Shown: positions 33,661-42,954 of the stretch, one piece after another | How the letters are laid out: each line of letters opens with the position of its first letter | Numbering within the stretch: the first letter of the stretch is position 1 | NCBI RefSeq assembly: GCF_014645015.1 | Contig: NZ_BMLC01000004.1 | Location: 230,065-294,064, forward strand | Length of the DNA stretch: 64,000 nucleotides | Direction of reading: 5' to 3' | From: Salinibacterium xinjiangense | GTDB taxonomy: Bacteria > Actinomycetota > Actinomycetes > Actinomycetales > Microbacteriaceae | Made by a program: the position numbers and the translations under genes | The notes under the pieces: model-generated | The model's input: the letters and a program-made list of their open reading frames with translations, nothing else | What the model was told of the DNA's origin: nothing | Database searches by the model: none

Positions 33661-33775
33661 CAGCGTGCCGGCGAGTCTCGCCCGCGCCGCTCAGACCCGC
33701 GCCGCTCGGACCCGCATACGAGAGACCCGCCACGCACACAACCTCCGTGGGAAGAACAGCCAGGTCGCTCGCGGT

Positions 33776-34771
33776 TCAGGTGAGCAGTTCGTAGCAGCGC
33801 TGCAGCCTGGCCAGCCACCAGTTCGAGCGGTCGAGGCTCGCGGCGTTGCTGGCGAGCAGCCCCGCGCTCGGCACGACCCTGCGCACGGGCAACTGGCCGT
33901 TGACGGGCAGCAGCGGTTCGTCCGTGACATCCACCTGAAGAAGCGACGCCGTGGCGAGCCCACAATCGAATTCGAGCTCGGGGATGGATGCGGCGAGGTG
34001 CAGCCCCATCGAGATGCCGACCGAGGTCTCGAGTGCGCTGGAGACGACCACGGGAAGCCCGGACTCCGCGATGATCGACAGCGCTGCGCTGATGCCGCCC
34101 AGGGGCTGTGCCTTGATCACGAGGAGGTCTGCGGCTCCCGCTCGCGCGACGGCGAGCGGATCGGCGGCCTTGCGCACGCTCTCATCGGCCGCGATGGGGA
34201 TGCCCATGTACTTCACCCGAGTGCGAACCTGCGCCAGTTCGTCGACAGTCGCGCACGGCTGCTCAACGTATTCGAGATCGAAGGCTGCGAGGGCGTGGAT
34301 GGCCTTCTCCGCTTCATCCACAGTCCATCCTGCATTGGCGTCTATGCGGATGCGGCCCTCGGGTCCGAGGTAGTCGCGAGCAGCCGAGACCCTGGCCACG
34401 TCATCCGCGAGCACCTGGCCGGGGTCGGCAACCTTGATCTTGACGGTCCGACAGCCCGGGAACCTGTCGAGGATTCCCGCGACCTCATCGGCTGCAACAG
34501 CAGGCAGGGTCGCATTGACCCTGATTGCGTCGCGCAGTAGAGGGTGACCCTCGCTCCATCCGAAGTCGATCGCGGCTGCCAGCCAGCGTGATGCCTCGTC
34601 GTCGCCGTATTCGGTGAATGCAGAGAATTCCGTGAATCCGTTCGGACCCTCCAGCAGCATCGCCTCGCGCACCTCGATGCCGCGAAATCTCGTCACGAGC
34701 GGCAGCGCCACCACCCTGGCGGTGGCGAGCAGGTCGGGCAGGGGTGGGAGCATCACATCGTTGGGGAGCAT
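33776..34771 (-). CDS. menC: o-succinylbenzoate synthase
   Basis: Enolase-superfamily enzyme of menaquinone synthesis, dehydrating SHCHC to o-succinylbenzoate. 331 residues. The barrel carries the catalytic VKIKV (KxK), metal ligands in RIDANAGW, YVEQPCA and AADES, and the second lysine in VIKAQPLGG. The ATG at 34771 starts MLPNDVMLPPL, giving family length. Divergent from a small membrane protein and menE. Part of the men gene region up to 44031. Confidence 0.95.
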   Translation of the reverse strand: MLPNDVMLPPLPDLLATARVVALPLVTRFRGIEVREAMLLEGPNGFTEFSAFTEYGDDEASRWLAAAIDFGWSEGHPLLRDAIRVNATLPAVAADEVAGILDRFPGCRTVKIKVADPGQVLADDVARVSAARDYLGPEGRIRIDANAGWTVDEAEKAIHALAAFDLEYVEQPCATVDELAQVRTRVKYMGIPIAADESVRKAADPLAVARAGAADLLVIKAQPLGGISAALSIIAESGLPVVVSSALETSVGISMGLHLAASIPELEFDCGLATASLLQVDVTDEPLLPVNGQLPVRRVVPSAGLLASNAASLDRSNWWLARLQRCYELLT

Positions 34772-34829
34772 GGCACCAGTCTGGCAAATTCGCCGTCCGT
34801 TGGCCCCCCATTCGATTAAGGTGAATTCC

Positions 34830-35243
34830 GTGAGTAACCCCGGGCCTATCGAGCGAGTTCCACTCAAGGTGGTGCCCATGTTCATCGAAGAGCAGGTCAT
34901 CGAGTTGCCGGATGACGCCCCGCCGACCACTCCGGAACAGGCCGAATCCACGCCGCGGGGCCCGCGGCCCTGGGTCGGCGCGCTCGCCATCGCCCTCGGG
35001 CTGGCAGCAGCGATCGTGCAGGTCGTGGCGATCACGACGGCAAGCGGCGGAGAGTTCGAGGCCGGTATCGTGCTCGGATACCTCGCCATCATCATCGCTT
35101 TCGCGGCGGTGATCGCCGGAATCGCGGCGATCATCGTGAGGCGCGGTCGCCGTATCGGTGTCATCGGGATACTGATCGGACTCCTGGCGAATCCGCTCCT
35201 GCTGCTCATCATCCTGCGATTCTTCGCCGGGACGCAGGGCTGA
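34830..35243 (+). CDS. small membrane protein of the men region
   Basis: 137-residue protein of unknown function. A cytoplasmic, proline-rich N-terminus of about 50 residues is followed by three hydrophobic helices (VGALAIALGLAAAIVQVVAI, an AIIIAFAAVIAGIAAIIV helix, and IGVIGILIGLLANPLLLLII). The GTG at 34830 is 7 nt from TAAGGT (34817-34822); an in-frame GTG at 34821 is an alternative. It ends 1 bp before menE starts, so the two are probably one operon. Confidence 0.7.
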   Translation: MSNPGPIERVPLKVVPMFIEEQVIELPDDAPPTTPEQAESTPRGPRPWVGALAIALGLAAAIVQVVAITTASGGEFEAGIVLGYLAIIIAFAAVIAGIAAIIVRRGRRIGVIGILIGLLANPLLLLIILRFFAGTQG

Positions 35244-35244
35244 G

Positions 35245-36345
35245 GTGTCCCGACCGCTGAAGGTCGTGAACTCGGCAGACACCGCGTCGGTCTTCCACGC
35301 GCTGCAGGCGGCACTGAGCGGGGACGGGCCAGCGATCCTGCCCCACCCGGGGCGGCCAGAGGGCCTTCCGGAGACCGTAGAGCAGCGCGTTGCGGTCGTC
35401 GTGGAGACGAGTGGATCGACGGGCCGACCGAAGCGCGTGGCGCTCGGAGCCGACGCCCTCCTGGCCAGTGCGGCCGCCTCTGACGTGCAGCTGGGTGGCC
35501 CCGGTCAGTGGCTCATCGCGCTGCCGGCGCACTACATCGCCGGGATCAACGTGCTGGTGCGGTCGCTGGCTGCGCAGACCGAGCCGATCACCGTCGCAGC
35601 CAACAGCACACGATTCGTCGAAGCTGCGAACGAACTCGATGCGGGCCTGCGATTCGTTTCACTGGTGCCGACCCAGCTGCAGAGACTGATCGAGCAGGAT
35701 GACGCCCTCGACGCCCTGCGCCGCTTCAACCGCATCCTCGTCGGAGGGCAGGCCATCCCAGCGCCACTGCTCGCACGCGCGGCCCAGCTCGGGCTCAACG
35801 TCACGCGTACCTACGGTTCGAGCGAGACCGCCGGCGGTTGTGTCTGGGACGGTGAGCCGATCGGCGACACCGAGGTGCGCATCGTCGACGGTCGGGTCGA
35901 ACTCGCCGGCAGCATGCTGGCTCACGGGTACCTCGGGGATCCTGCGCGCACGGATGCTGCGTTCCACGAGGTAGACGGCAGGCGCTGGTACCGCACCGAC
36001 GATACGGGCACATTCGATAGCGGCATCCTGAGCGTCAGCGGCAGGGCCGACGATGTGATCATCTCGGGCGGGGTGAAAATCTCTTTGGGCGAGGTGGAGC
36101 AGGCCGTGCGCGCTCTGCCGGGGCTCGGCGATGCGATTGTCGTGGCGACGCCGCACGCGCTGTGGGGGCAGTCGAGCATCGTCGTGACCGCCACGCCCGT
36201 CGAACTGGAGTGGCTTCGGGATGCCGTAGCCGTGACCCTCGGGCGTGCGGCGGCACCGACCGGGGTCGTTCTGGTGGACGCGATACCGATGCTGAGTTCG
36301 GGAAAGCCTGATCGACGTGCCGCGGCGAGGCTCGCCGGCAGCTGA
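35245..36345 (+). CDS. menE: o-succinylbenzoate-CoA ligase
   Basis: AMP-forming acyl-CoA synthetase activating o-succinylbenzoate, 366 residues. The phosphate-binding loop is VVVETSGSTGRPKRVAL, the adenine motif is TRTYGSSETAGGCVWDG, and the hinge and C-terminal lobe contain WYRTDDTGTFDSG and GRADDVIISGGVKISLGEVEQ. A catalytic lysine lies in SSGKPDRRA. The enzyme is shorter than typical 450-residue MenE because the N-terminal part is compact, as is common in actinobacteria. It follows the small membrane protein with a 1-bp gap. Confidence 0.95.
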   Translation: MSRPLKVVNSADTASVFHALQAALSGDGPAILPHPGRPEGLPETVEQRVAVVVETSGSTGRPKRVALGADALLASAAASDVQLGGPGQWLIALPAHYIAGINVLVRSLAAQTEPITVAANSTRFVEAANELDAGLRFVSLVPTQLQRLIEQDDALDALRRFNRILVGGQAIPAPLLARAAQLGLNVTRTYGSSETAGGCVWDGEPIGDTEVRIVDGRVELAGSMLAHGYLGDPARTDAAFHEVDGRRWYRTDDTGTFDSGILSVSGRADDVIISGGVKISLGEVEQAVRALPGLGDAIVVATPHALWGQSSIVVTATPVELEWLRDAVAVTLGRAAAPTGVVLVDAIPMLSSGKPDRRAAARLAGS

Positions 36346-36384
36346 GTGCTCGATCGGCTGGGCTCGCTGGAGGCTGGGCCCCAG

Positions 36385-36390
36385 TACAAT
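36385..36390 (+). promoter_or_regulatory. leaderless -10 box of menA
   Basis: TACAAT ends 6 nt before the GTG start of menA at 36397, so menA has its own promoter although it follows menE by about 50 bp. Confidence 0.55.
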
Positions 36391-36396
36391 CCTTGC

Positions 36397-37398
36397 GTGG
36401 CAACTCCGAAACAGCAGCGCATCAATCCGAAGTCCGTCCCAGCTCGCCGACCGAACGCAGGCAAGAGCGGTCGACCGGGTGGGCGCCCGCCTGGCGTGGC
36501 GAAGGTCAGGAAGGCCACGGCCCGCGACTGGATCAGCGGAGCGAGGCTCCAGACCCTGCCGCTGGCGATCGCCCCCATTGCGCTCGGAACGGCGGCCGCG
36601 TACGTGCTTCCCCACGAGGATGCTGGCCCCGGCTGGCACTGGTTCCGCGCAATCCTCTGCCTGGTTGTGGCGCTGAGCCTGCAGATCGCGGTCAACTTCG
36701 CCAACGATTATTCAGACGGGATCCGGGGCACGGACAAGCACCGGGTCGGACCGCGCAGGCTGACGGCATCCGGGGCAGCGAAACCCAGAACGGTGTTCGC
36801 TGTCGCGCTCGTGTTCTTCGGGATCGCCGCGATCGCCGGACTCATCATCGTGATCCGTACGCAGCAGTGGTGGTTGCTCGCCATCGGTGCCGTGGCAATC
36901 GTGGCCGCGTACTTCTACACGGGTGGCAAGCGGCCGTATGGCTACTTCGGCCTGGGTGAACTCTTCGTCTTCGTCTTCTTCGGAATCGTAGCCACCGCCG
37001 GCACCACCTTCGTGCTCGCAGGTACCGTCACGCTCGAGAGCTGGCTCTCCGCGGTAGCGATCGGGCTGATCGCGTGTGCCGTGCTCATGGTGAACAACAT
37101 CCGGGATATCGAACAGGACAAGCTGGCGGGCAAGCGCACGCTCGCCGTACTGATCGGGAACCGCGCGTCGCGAATCGTGTTCGGCGTGCTGCTGCTGGCG
37201 CCCTTCGGAATCCTGTCGTTCTTTACGCTGTTCTATGCCAACGCGTACCTGGTGTATTTCGCCCTGCTCGCCGCTATTCCCGCCGTCGGTATCACCATCA
37301 GCGCCAAGACCTCGGCCGAACTGATCGTCGCGCTGCGACTGAGTGCACTGGTAGCCCTCGTCTACGGCCTCGGGCTCGGCTGGGCGATCGCGTTCTAG
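36397..37398 (+). CDS. menA: 1,4-dihydroxy-2-naphthoate polyprenyltransferase
   Basis: UbiA-family membrane enzyme of 333 residues that attaches the polyprenyl tail to DHNA. After a basic 45-residue N-terminus, about eight helices follow. The first aspartate-rich motif is NFANDYSDGIRGTDKHR and the second is NNIRDIEQDKLAGKRTLAV. Both bind the diphosphate through magnesium. A polyprenyl diphosphate synthase gene lies 5.5 kb downstream. The extended RPGGRPPG-rich N-terminus is longer than in E. coli MenA. Confidence 0.95.
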   Translation: MATPKQQRINPKSVPARRPNAGKSGRPGGRPPGVAKVRKATARDWISGARLQTLPLAIAPIALGTAAAYVLPHEDAGPGWHWFRAILCLVVALSLQIAVNFANDYSDGIRGTDKHRVGPRRLTASGAAKPRTVFAVALVFFGIAAIAGLIIVIRTQQWWLLAIGAVAIVAAYFYTGGKRPYGYFGLGELFVFVFFGIVATAGTTFVLAGTVTLESWLSAVAIGLIACAVLMVNNIRDIEQDKLAGKRTLAVLIGNRASRIVFGVLLLAPFGILSFFTLFYANAYLVYFALLAAIPAVGITISAKTSAELIVALRLSALVALVYGLGLGWAIAF

Positions 37399-37549
37399 AC
37401 CCAGCGAGAACCGTCGTCCAGGCGCCCAGGTGCCTCCCGACCCCGGTTCCAACGGGTGCGCGGTGATTGTGCCGAAGAACTGCAGTCTCGACGACGACCA
37501 GCACCAGGCGTGACGGCACCGGTGAGAGCGTGTAGATCGCGACCGCCAA

Positions 37550-37640
37550 CCTTCCGAAATGACGGATCCCAGGCGGAAATAGGGCATTGACCGCCGCAGG
37601 CATGGAGAGTGGATGCGCGAACCTCCGTCATTTCGGAAGG
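37550..37640. repeat. 17-bp perfect inverted repeat
   Basis: CCTTCCGAAATGACGGA at 37550-37566 and its exact complement TCCGTCATTTCGGAAGG at 37624-37640 with 57 bp between. It lies in the 300-bp gap between menA and the DUF4229 gene, where I find no gene. The span could fold as a long-looped hairpin or be a small mobile repeat; copies elsewhere cannot be checked here. Confidence 0.6.
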
Positions 37641-37704
37641 CAGGGCCGCGCGCACCGCTGATTGTCGCCGCGAAGCCGGGTCGCGGAACCCGCGGCCGCC
37701 AGGG

Positions 37705-37944
37705 CTAGAGGTCTTCGGCCTCGGTGTCTGCGTTGGTGGCGGGTTTGGCGCGCCGTACGACGATGTCGCGAGCAACCGCATCTCGCAGCTTCCCGAAGAA
37801 CAGGTAGCTCGCGCAGAAACTGATCACGGCCGCGATGATCGCGCTCAGCCAGGGGTAGATGCCCGAGTAGAGCAGCGCGGCGAAGATCACGGCGAAAATA
37901 CCGACGCGCGCGAGGCTGTAGGCGACCCAGGGTTTCACCTTCAC
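37705..37944 (-). CDS. DUF4229 small membrane protein
   Basis: 79-residue protein with two hydrophobic helices (YSLARVGIFAVIFAALLYSG, and a second starting WLSAIIAAVISFCASYLFF) and a charged cytoplasmic tail ending in acidic residues. It matches the actinobacterial DUF4229 family, function unknown, often located among menaquinone genes. Two GTG codons are possible (37944 or 37938); the second is exactly 6 nt after TACACT and may be the real leaderless start. Confidence 0.8.
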   Translation of the reverse strand: MKVKPWVAYSLARVGIFAVIFAALLYSGIYPWLSAIIAAVISFCASYLFFGKLRDAVARDIVVRRAKPATNADTEAEDL

Positions 37945-37980
37945 AGTGTATGCACGCAGGCTGGGCGCAGCTTGCGAGCC

Positions 37981-37986
37981 TAGAAT
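37981..37986 (+). promoter_or_regulatory. leaderless -10 box of the PLDc_N-menD pair
   Basis: TAGAAT, then 6 nt, then the ATG at 37993. Confidence 0.55.
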
Positions 37987-37992
37987 CATAGA

Positions 37993-38328
37993 ATGTCCCG
38001 CTTGCTCGTGATTGTGCCCCTCATCGTCCTCGCCCTGGACGTGTTCGCGATTGTCGACGTCATCCTCATCGACCAGCGACGCGTCAGGGCCATGCCGAAG
38101 TTCGTATGGATCATTTTGATCGTGCTGGTCCCGATTGTCGGGGTCGCGCTGTGGTTCTTCACGGGCAGGGAGAGCTCCACCGGAAGCGGTGGCCAGTTGC
38201 GCACCGTTGCACCGGATGACGACCCGTCGTTCCTGAAGAACCTTCGTCGTGACGAGGAACAGGACGAGCGCATCCGCCGTCTCGAGCAGGAGCTCGCCGA
38301 GCTCGACGATGACCCGCCCAAAGACTAA
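37993..38328 (+). CDS. PLDc_N-domain membrane protein
   Basis: 111-residue protein with two membrane helices ([21 protein letters not shown], and [19 protein letters not shown]) separated by a short basic loop, the PLDc_N pattern found at the N-terminus of cardiolipin synthases, here without the phospholipase part. The C-terminal 50 residues are acidic and form a coiled-coil-like helix ([19 protein letters not shown]). Function unknown. It overlaps the start of menD by 20 bp, so the two are co-translated. Confidence 0.85.
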   Translation: MSRLLVIVPLIVLALDVFAIVDVILIDQRRVRAMPKFVWIILIVLVPIVGVALWFFTGRESSTGSGGQLRTVAPDDDPSFLKNLRRDEEQDERIRRLEQELAELDDDPPKD

Positions 38329-39967
38329 GTCTCCGGCGACAGACTTCGCGGTCGCCCTACTCGATGAATTCGTGCGCCTCGGTGTTCGCGATGTCGTGCT
38401 CGGCCCAGGGTCGCGCTCCCAGGCCCTCGCCCTTGCCGCCGCGGAGTTCGAGCGCATCGGCCTGCTGCGCCTAAGGGTGCGCATCGACGAGCGCGTCGGT
38501 GGGTTCCTCGCGCTCGGCATTGCCGTCGAGACCCGCACCCCGGTGCTGCTGGTCACCACCTCGGGAACCGCCGTCGCCAACCTGCACCCCGCCGTGCTGG
38601 AGGCCCACCACTCCGGTGTGCCGCTGATCGTGCTGAGCGGCGACCGACCCGACGAATTGCGCGGCATCGGTTCCAATCAGACGACAGAGCAGCCCGGGAT
38701 CTTTGGCGCCGCCGTCACGCGCACCTGGGACGTGGGTGCACCCGTTGGTGCGGCTGGCGAGCAGGATGCCGCGGCACAGCTCGCTCGCGATGCCGTAGCC
38801 GCGGCATCCGGCCCCGTACATCTCAACCTCTCGTTCGCGGAGCCCCTCTCGGCCCCGCTGCAGCTCGAGGCGCCAGAGGTGGAGCTCGCCCGGGCCGTGT
38901 CGACGCTCGACCTGCCACCGGAGCCGGGCGTCGTGCCGGCATTCGAACTCCGCAGCCTGCCCGGCACCATCGTCATTGCCGGAACGGGTGCAGGGGAGCG
39001 CGCCGAGGAAGTCGCCCGCGAGCTCGGGGTGCCTCTTATCGCTGAGGTGTCCAGCGGTGCGCATTTCGGTCCGAACCTCGTCGTCGCCTATCGCGAGCTC
39101 CTCGACACGGCCAACTTCGGCGACCGGGTCGCGCGGGTCATCGTTTTCGGGCATCCGACACTCAGCCGCGAGGTGCCCGCCCTGATCCAGCGGCGAGGGG
39201 TGGAGACGATCGTCGTGCGCAGCGCGTCGTCAGATGATTACAACCCCGGACACAGGGTCACCACCTTCGCCGACACCGTGACGATCGTGGGCGATCCGTC
39301 AGCCGATTCAGCGTGGGTCGGGCGCTGGGTGAGCGCATCCAGGGCCCTGATCCAGCCCGTCGATGTTGCTCCGGATGCCACAGCAGACCCATCGACTCAC
39401 GCCAAAGCCGAGCTCGCCGCCGTGCGCGCTCCCGTCACTCGCCGCTCGCTCGTCGAAGCCGTGTGGCGGGCCACCTGGCCGCACGACAGGCTGGTGCTCG
39501 GAGCATCCAGGCTCATCCGTGAAGCCGATCGCGTTGTCACGGGCAAGAAGATCCCCGTTCATGCCAACCGCGGACTCGCCGGCATTGACGGCACCATTTC
39601 TACTGCGCTGGGCATCGCGCTGTCGAGCCAATCGTCCTCGGCAGGAACGACCCGGGTGCTGCTCGGGGATCTCGCGCTGCTGCACGACGCCGGAGCGTTG
39701 CTCTTCGGCATCGGGGAGGCGCGCCCACGCATCCAGGTGATCGTCGGAAATGACGACGGCGGAACGATTTTCGACGTGCTCGAGGTGGCATCCAGTGCTG
39801 GCGCGAACTTCGACAGGGTGTTGCTGACTCCGCAGCAGGTGTCGGTCGAACAGCTGGCCGCCGCGTACGGCTGGGCCTACCTGCGCGTCGACAATAGAGG
39901 CCAGCTCGACCAGGCGTTGACGGCATCCACCGGGCAGACCGTCATCGAGGTGCCGCTCGACCGTTGA
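38309..39967 (+). CDS. menD: SEPHCHC synthase
   Basis: Thiamine diphosphate enzyme that joins isochorismate and 2-oxoglutarate, 552 residues. N-terminal ThDP-binding part: [17 protein letters not shown], then [13 protein letters not shown] with the catalytic glutamate. The C-terminal pyrophosphate domain has [20 protein letters not shown] and [15 protein letters not shown], and [15 protein letters not shown] with the metal-binding residues. The ATG at 38309 lies inside the preceding gene; the frame fits MenD homologues from there. Confidence 0.96.
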   Translation: MTRPKTKSPATDFAVALLDEFVRLGVRDVVLGPGSRSQALALAAAEFERIGLLRLRVRIDERVGGFLALGIAVETRTPVLLVTTSGTAVANLHPAVLEAHHSGVPLIVLSGDRPDELRGIGSNQTTEQPGIFGAAVTRTWDVGAPVGAAGEQDAAAQLARDAVAAASGPVHLNLSFAEPLSAPLQLEAPEVELARAVSTLDLPPEPGVVPAFELRSLPGTIVIAGTGAGERAEEVARELGVPLIAEVSSGAHFGPNLVVAYRELLDTANFGDRVARVIVFGHPTLSREVPALIQRRGVETIVVRSASSDDYNPGHRVTTFADTVTIVGDPSADSAWVGRWVSASRALIQPVDVAPDATADPSTHAKAELAAVRAPVTRRSLVEAVWRATWPHDRLVLGASRLIREADRVVTGKKIPVHANRGLAGIDGTISTALGIALSSQSSSAGTTRVLLGDLALLHDAGALLFGIGEARPRIQVIVGNDDGGTIFDVLEVASSAGANFDRVLLTPQQVSVEQLAAAYGWAYLRVDNRGQLDQALTASTGQTVIEVPLDR

Positions 39968-39979
39968 CGCGGGCGACGT

Positions 39980-39985
39980 TAGCGT
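39980..39985 (+). promoter_or_regulatory. leaderless -10 box of the PPK2 gene
   Basis: TAGCGT, 6 nt before the ATG at 39992. Confidence 0.45.
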
Positions 39986-39991
39986 AGGCAC

Positions 39992-40816
39992 ATGAGCCAC
40001 CTTCTCCCCGTCGCGGCGGGCTTCGACCTCTCGGCGATCGACACTTCATCGACGCCAGGCTTCACGGGAGAAAAGAAGGATGCTGAGCGTGAGCTTGCGT
40101 CCAACGGCGCAGAGCTCGGTGGCCTGCAGGAGCGGCTTTTCGCCGAGAGCCGGGTCGGTGGAACGCGCAGCGTACTTCTCGTGCTGCAGGCTATGGATAC
40201 CGCAGGCAAGGGCGGCATCGTGAGACATGTCATCGGCGACACCGACCCGCAGGGCATCCAGCTTCACGCGTTCAAGGCGCCGACGGATGAGGAGAAAGCT
40301 CACGATTTCCTCTGGCGCATCCGCAACGAACTGCCGGAAGCTGGAAAGATCGGCGTCTTCGACCGGTCGCACTACGAGGACGTGCTGATTCACAGGGTGC
40401 ACGGGTTCTCGACGCCCGAGGTCATCGAGGAGCGCTACGGCATCATCAACGAGTTCGAGCGGGAGCTGTCGGAATCGGGCACCACCGTCATCAAAGTGAT
40501 GCTGCACATCAGCTCGAACGAGCAGAAAGTGCGACTGCAGGAACGGCTCGACCGGCCGGACAAACACTGGAAGTACAACCCGGGCGATGTCGATGAGCGC
40601 CTGCAGTGGGATGCCTACCAGGAGGCATACCAGATCGCCCTGACCCGGACGTCGACGGTGGATGCCCCGTGGCACGTGATCCCGGCAGACCGCAAGTGGT
40701 ACGCCCGCTGGGCTGTGCAGCAGCTGCTGCTCGATGCGCTCAGGCGCCTCGACCCGCAGTGGCCCCCCGTGGACTACGACGTGGAGATCGAGAAGGTGCG
40801 GCTCGCCGCGACCTGA
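39992..40816 (+). CDS. PPK2-family polyphosphate kinase
   Basis: Cytoplasmic kinase of 274 residues that moves phosphate between polyphosphate and nucleotides. The Walker A motif is LQAMDTAGKGGIVRHVIG and the lid and Walker B regions are FDRSHYEDVLIHRVHG and RLDRPDKHWKYNPGDVDER. The single-domain length and motif set fit class I or III PPK2, which phosphorylate nucleoside mono- or diphosphates with polyphosphate; the class needs an alignment. It sits among men genes without an obvious link. Confidence 0.93.
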   Translation: MSHLLPVAAGFDLSAIDTSSTPGFTGEKKDAERELASNGAELGGLQERLFAESRVGGTRSVLLVLQAMDTAGKGGIVRHVIGDTDPQGIQLHAFKAPTDEEKAHDFLWRIRNELPEAGKIGVFDRSHYEDVLIHRVHGFSTPEVIEERYGIINEFERELSESGTTVIKVMLHISSNEQKVRLQERLDRPDKHWKYNPGDVDERLQWDAYQEAYQIALTRTSTVDAPWHVIPADRKWYARWAVQQLLLDALRRLDPQWPPVDYDVEIEKVRLAAT

Positions 40817-40828
40817 TCGAGCTGCCTG

Positions 40829-42073
40829 CTAGCGGAAGGCGTCGACGACCGGGCTGAGCTTCAGTTCCGTCTCGGCCAGTTCTCGGTTCGGGTCTGACTC
40901 CCCCACGATTCCAGCGCCGGCGTATGCCGTCACGGTGCGCGATCCGGCACGTGGCTCCGACACCTGCGCGCAGCGCAGGGCGATGGCCCACTCCCCGTCA
41001 CCGTTTCCGTCGACCCAGCCGACAGGGCCTGCATAGCGGCCGCGGTCGAACGGTTCGAGTTCGGCGATCAGCGACAACGCGGCATCCGTCGGATCCCCGG
41101 CGACCGCCGCCGTCGGGTGCATGGCTGAGAGCAGGTCGAGCGCGCTCGAACCGTCGGTGAGCGCACCTGTGACGTCGCTCGCGAGATGCCAGATGTTGCG
41201 CAGCTGAAGAGGGAAGGGGCGCTGGTTCGCGACCAGGCCGGAGCTGCGCGGCCCGAGAGCGTCGAGCACGCTGCTGAGGGCGAAGGCATGCTCGGCAAGG
41301 TCTTTGGGGGAAGCGGCGAGAGCCGCTGCCGCCCTGGCATCGGCGGTCGGGTCGGATCCGCGTGCCGCACTTCCGGCCAGCACCCGTGCGCTCACGATGC
41401 CGTTCCTTGCCCTGACGAGGGTTTCGGGGCTCGAGCCGATCATGCCGTCCACTGCGAAGGTGAAGGTGTCGGGGTAGGCGGCGGCGAGGGCACCCAGCGG
41501 AAGGCGGAGGTCGGCGTCATCCGGAATCTGCGCGGTCAGGTCGCGGGCGACTACCACCTTGCGGGCCGCCCCGGAGGTGATCGACTGCACTGTAGCGGAG
41601 ACGGCAGCCACATATCCCTCTGCGGTCATGAGCCCTGCCGAGAAGGTGACCGGGAACGGCTGGCCGAGCGGCACGGCCTCGGGCAGTTCGGCCCCCGCAT
41701 CGCCGATGCGGGTCATCCAGCTGACATCGCCGTGGCGGCCGATGATCACCGATGGCACGATGAGCACGCTCGTGGAACCGGATCCCGCGGCGAACGTGAA
41801 GCTGCCGAACGCGATGAGGCCGGTACCGGCGCAGGCGACGGAATCGGTCACCGTGGCCGCCGCCACGACGGCGCGCCAGGCCTCGGCCGCATCCTGCAGC
41901 CGGGAGGCTCCTGAGAATTCGATCCTGAGTGCGACGCCGAGTCCGACGATGCCATCCCTGTTGCGGATGAACGCCAGCGGGTCAAACGCATCGAGAAGCC
42001 CGATAAGTGGCGGCGTCGCGGTCAGCGCAGTGGTGGTGGCCGTCAGCGGCGGGAAAGCTCGCAGGCCGGTCAC
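40829..42073 (-). CDS. menF: isochorismate synthase
   Basis: Chorismate-utilising enzyme of 414 residues giving isochorismate for menaquinone. The C-terminal chorismate-binding domain contains SPETLVRARNGIVSARVLAGSA, the HPTAAVAGDPTDAALSLI segment, FDRGRYAGPVGWVDGNGDGE and the GAGIVGESDPNRELAETELK end. The N-terminal 150 residues are less conserved, as in the family. Convergent with the PPK2 gene. Could in principle serve a siderophore path, but the men neighbours argue for menaquinone. Confidence 0.93.
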   Translation of the reverse strand: MTGLRAFPPLTATTTALTATPPLIGLLDAFDPLAFIRNRDGIVGLGVALRIEFSGASRLQDAAEAWRAVVAAATVTDSVACAGTGLIAFGSFTFAAGSGSTSVLIVPSVIIGRHGDVSWMTRIGDAGAELPEAVPLGQPFPVTFSAGLMTAEGYVAAVSATVQSITSGAARKVVVARDLTAQIPDDADLRLPLGALAAAYPDTFTFAVDGMIGSSPETLVRARNGIVSARVLAGSAARGSDPTADARAAAALAASPKDLAEHAFALSSVLDALGPRSSGLVANQRPFPLQLRNIWHLASDVTGALTDGSSALDLLSAMHPTAAVAGDPTDAALSLIAELEPFDRGRYAGPVGWVDGNGDGEWAIALRCAQVSEPRAGSRTVTAYAGAGIVGESDPNRELAETELKLSPVVDAFR

Positions 42074-42122
42074 GCTGTCGAGCTTACCCTCGGCTCCGAA
42101 GACTTACCGTGGACAACGACCG

Positions 42123-42128
42123 TAGACT
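42123..42128 (+). promoter_or_regulatory. leaderless -10 box of menG
   Basis: TAGACT, 6 nt before the GTG at 42135. It lies 50 bp from the divergent menF start. Confidence 0.55.
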
Positions 42129-42134
42129 TATCCC

Positions 42135-42926
42135 GTGAGTAAAGCGGACATGAGCAAGCAGCCAGGCGAGGTCGCGAGCATGTTCGACGACGTCGCCAAG
42201 CGCTACGACAGAACGAACAACGTACTTTCTGCCGGCAATGCCATCCTGTGGCGTTCAGCGACAGTGCGAGCAGTGGCTCCCGTCGCAGGCGAGCGCGTGC
42301 TCGACATCGCCGCGGGCACGGGAACCAGTTCTGCAGCCCTGCAGCGCAGGGGCGCCAGGGTCGTGGCCGTCGATTTCTCCCCGGGCATGGTCGCCGAGGG
42401 TCGTCGCCGCCACGACAAGATCGACTTCATCGTCGCCGACGCCGAAGCCCTGCCCTTCGGTGACGACGAATTCGATGCCGTCACCATCAGCTTCGGCCTG
42501 CGCAACATCTCAGACCCCAGGCTCGCACTCAGCGAGATGTACCGGGTGCTGAAGCCGGGCGGTCGGCTCGTCATCTGTGAGTTCTCCCGGCCTCCCGTCG
42601 CGATCGTCCGTGAGGGTTACTGGGCCTATCTCAGCCATGTCATGCCCCTCGTCGCACGGGGCACGAGTTCGAACCCTGCCGCGTACTCCTACTTGGCACA
42701 GTCGATCAAGGAGTGGCCAGACCAGTTCGCTCTCAGCCAGTGGATCCGTGCAGCGGGCTTCACCAGGGTCGCGTTCCGAAACCTGACCGCCGGCGTCGTC
42801 GCCCTCCATCGTGGACGTAAGCCCATGGATGCCACCATCCTGGCTTCGGTCGCGAAACGCAAAGACAACGCAACCCGTCCCATCAAGACGATCAAGCCCG
42901 CCGAACCTGAAACGCCGAAGCAATAG
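42135..42926 (+). CDS. menG: demethylmenaquinone methyltransferase
   Basis: SAM-dependent enzyme (UbiE/MenG family) of 263 residues performing the last step of menaquinone synthesis. VASMFDDVAKRYDRTNNVLS and the SAM-binding VLDIAAGTGTSSAALQRRGA are followed by the UbiE signature FGLRNISDPRLALSEMYRVL and GGRLVICEFSRP. A lysine/proline-rich C-terminal tail of about 30 residues is unusual but not disruptive. It precedes the polyprenyl synthase gene by 28 bp. Confidence 0.96.
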   Translation: MSKADMSKQPGEVASMFDDVAKRYDRTNNVLSAGNAILWRSATVRAVAPVAGERVLDIAAGTGTSSAALQRRGARVVAVDFSPGMVAEGRRRHDKIDFIVADAEALPFGDDEFDAVTISFGLRNISDPRLALSEMYRVLKPGGRLVICEFSRPPVAIVREGYWAYLSHVMPLVARGTSSNPAAYSYLAQSIKEWPDQFALSQWIRAAGFTRVAFRNLTAGVVALHRGRKPMDATILASVAKRKDNATRPIKTIKPAEPETPKQ

Positions 42927-42954
42927 CTTCCCCAACCGAGAACCGGTCGAGAAC

